Shown here: positions 31,725 to 32,014 of the stretch, piece after piece
Position numbering within the stretch: the stretch's first letter is position 1
Layout of the letters: every line of letters starts with the position of its first letter
Assembly (NCBI GenBank): GCA_003559235.1
Contig: PWME01000034.1
Location: 1-32,014, forward strand
Direction: 5' to 3'
DNA length: 32,014 nucleotides
Source: Mollicutes bacterium
Lineage (GTDB): Bacteria; Bacillota_I; Bacilli_A; Izemoplasmatales; Izemoplasmataceae
Translations under genes and position numbers: made by a program
Notes under the pieces: model-generated
Database searches by the model: none
What the model was told of the DNA's origin: nothing
The model's input: only the letters and a program-made list of their open reading frames with translations

Positions 31725-31874
31725 TGAATCACTCCTATAAACACTCTTGGGGTGTCATGTTTAGTTTCTAACTTTTTGCCATAGACGTTTTATGCCGTAA
31801 AAAGAACCTCCTTGTCATAGTATCATACGCTGTGTGATGATCTATGCATCGGTTGCCTCGGTGTTATTGTACCA
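31725..31874 (-). promoter_or_regulatory. promoter and structured 5' leader of the mrp operon
   Basis: On the minus strand TGGTACAAT (-10 at 31866-31871, extended by TGG to 31874) should start transcription near 31859, giving a leader of about 135 bases before mrpE. It contains CATAGATCAT (31837-31846) pairing with ATGATACTATG (31816-31826), ten base pairs with one bulged A and a ten-base loop, followed after two bases by AAGGAGG (31807-31813) with no start codon at usable spacing. I could not match it to a riboswitch consensus from memory. Confidence 0.4.
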
Positions 31875-31918
31875 CTTTATGGGTAGTGTGGACATATCGA
31901 TTTTAAAAACATATATTT

Positions 31919-32014
31919 TTAATCATGGTTTTTGCTTGTATATCGCGTTACAAAGAAGCGTTGAATCGTTATGCTTTCACCCGCATTAATGCCTGCTTTT
32001 TGCATCGCGATGGC
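31919..32014 (-). CDS. C-terminal tail of an unidentified protein (5' part beyond window)
   Basis: An open frame from the right edge to TAA at 31919-31921 gives 31 residues, AIAMQKAGINAGESITIQRF then FVTRYTSKNHD. It is not in the ORF track because it lacks a start here. The composition is protein-like and it is on the same strand as the mrp genes, but it is too short for me to name; it may not be a gene. No GC-rich terminator follows it. Confidence 0.4.
   Translation of the reverse strand, partial: AIAMQKAGINAGESITIQRFFVTRYTSKNHD

Noticed and set aside
31903-31926. AT-only hairpin (TTAAAAA/TTTTTAA) after the right-edge partial gene
   Set aside because: Pure A/T stem with no GC core and no clean T run; not a convincing terminator.
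1-32014. tRNA, rRNA, CRISPR, insertion sequence or prophage features
   Set aside because: No cloverleaf-like segment, regular spaced repeats, transposase motifs or terminal inverted repeats were seen in the intergenic regions.

Overview
The window looks like a chromosome segment from a low-GC, wall-poor or Firmicutes-like bacterium. My best guess is a marine, Acholeplasma/Izemoplasma-type relative of the Mollicutes or Bacilli. This is inference from content: strong AGGAGG-type ribosome binding sites, A+T-rich sigma-70-type promoters, TGA used as a stop codon at many gene ends (so not the Mycoplasma code), staphylococcal-type C30 carotenoid genes, a Bacillus-like yheB-yhaO-yhaN block and many small lipid-anchored or membrane proteins. 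I see no rRNA, tRNA, CRISPR array, insertion sequence or phage gene. The window is gene-dense: no gene-free stretch exceeds 300 bases, and the longest is the ~195-base leader of the mrp operon.

Layout. 1-1749 (minus): an iron-type alcohol dehydrogenase followed by manA, which runs off the left edge. 1864-7999 (plus): an alkaline-phosphatase-superfamily phosphodiesterase coupled to a rhomboid protease; then a Ste24-type CAAX protease coupled to a membrane diguanylate cyclase; then a Sel1-repeat membrane protein. 8333-9463 (minus): a second membrane diguanylate cyclase overlapping a small unknown gene. 9574-11521 (plus): a radical-SAM aminomutase with the glutamate 2,3-aminomutase signature, and protein-isoaspartate methyltransferase. 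11599-14711 (minus): an ArsR repressor, and a pcp-endonuclease pair whose second product is a secreted lipoprotein nuclease. 14877-15221 (plus): a small lipoprotein. 15260-19167: divergent crtN and crtM; crtM continues through ATGA overlaps into two membrane proteins related to the plant phytol kinase (VTE5) and phytyl-phosphate kinase (VTE6, DUF92). 19162-23940 (minus): yheB-yhaO-yhaN-PHP phosphatase. 24104-27291: gamma carbonic anhydrase, a DUF3137-like protein with an orphan PTS EIIA-like protein, a CYTH phosphatase and a PH-domain membrane protein. 27375-31724 (minus): a seven-gene Mrp-type Na+/H+ antiporter operon. At the right edge is the 31-residue tail of an unknown protein.

How they fit together. 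Several parts suit a saline, anoxic lifestyle: Mrp cation/proton exchange, a beta-glutamate osmolyte enzyme, membrane carotenoids, and extracellular nucleic-acid degradation. The observations I rate highest are the carotenoid/isoprenol-kinase operon (possible farnesol salvage feeding C30 carotenoid synthesis), the Lys332/Asn369 substrate signature of the aminomutase, the mrpA-less Mrp operon with archaeal Mbh-like gene order and an unusual soluble tail on its MbhD-like subunit, and a structured leader in front of that operon that contains an orphan Shine-Dalgarno sequence.
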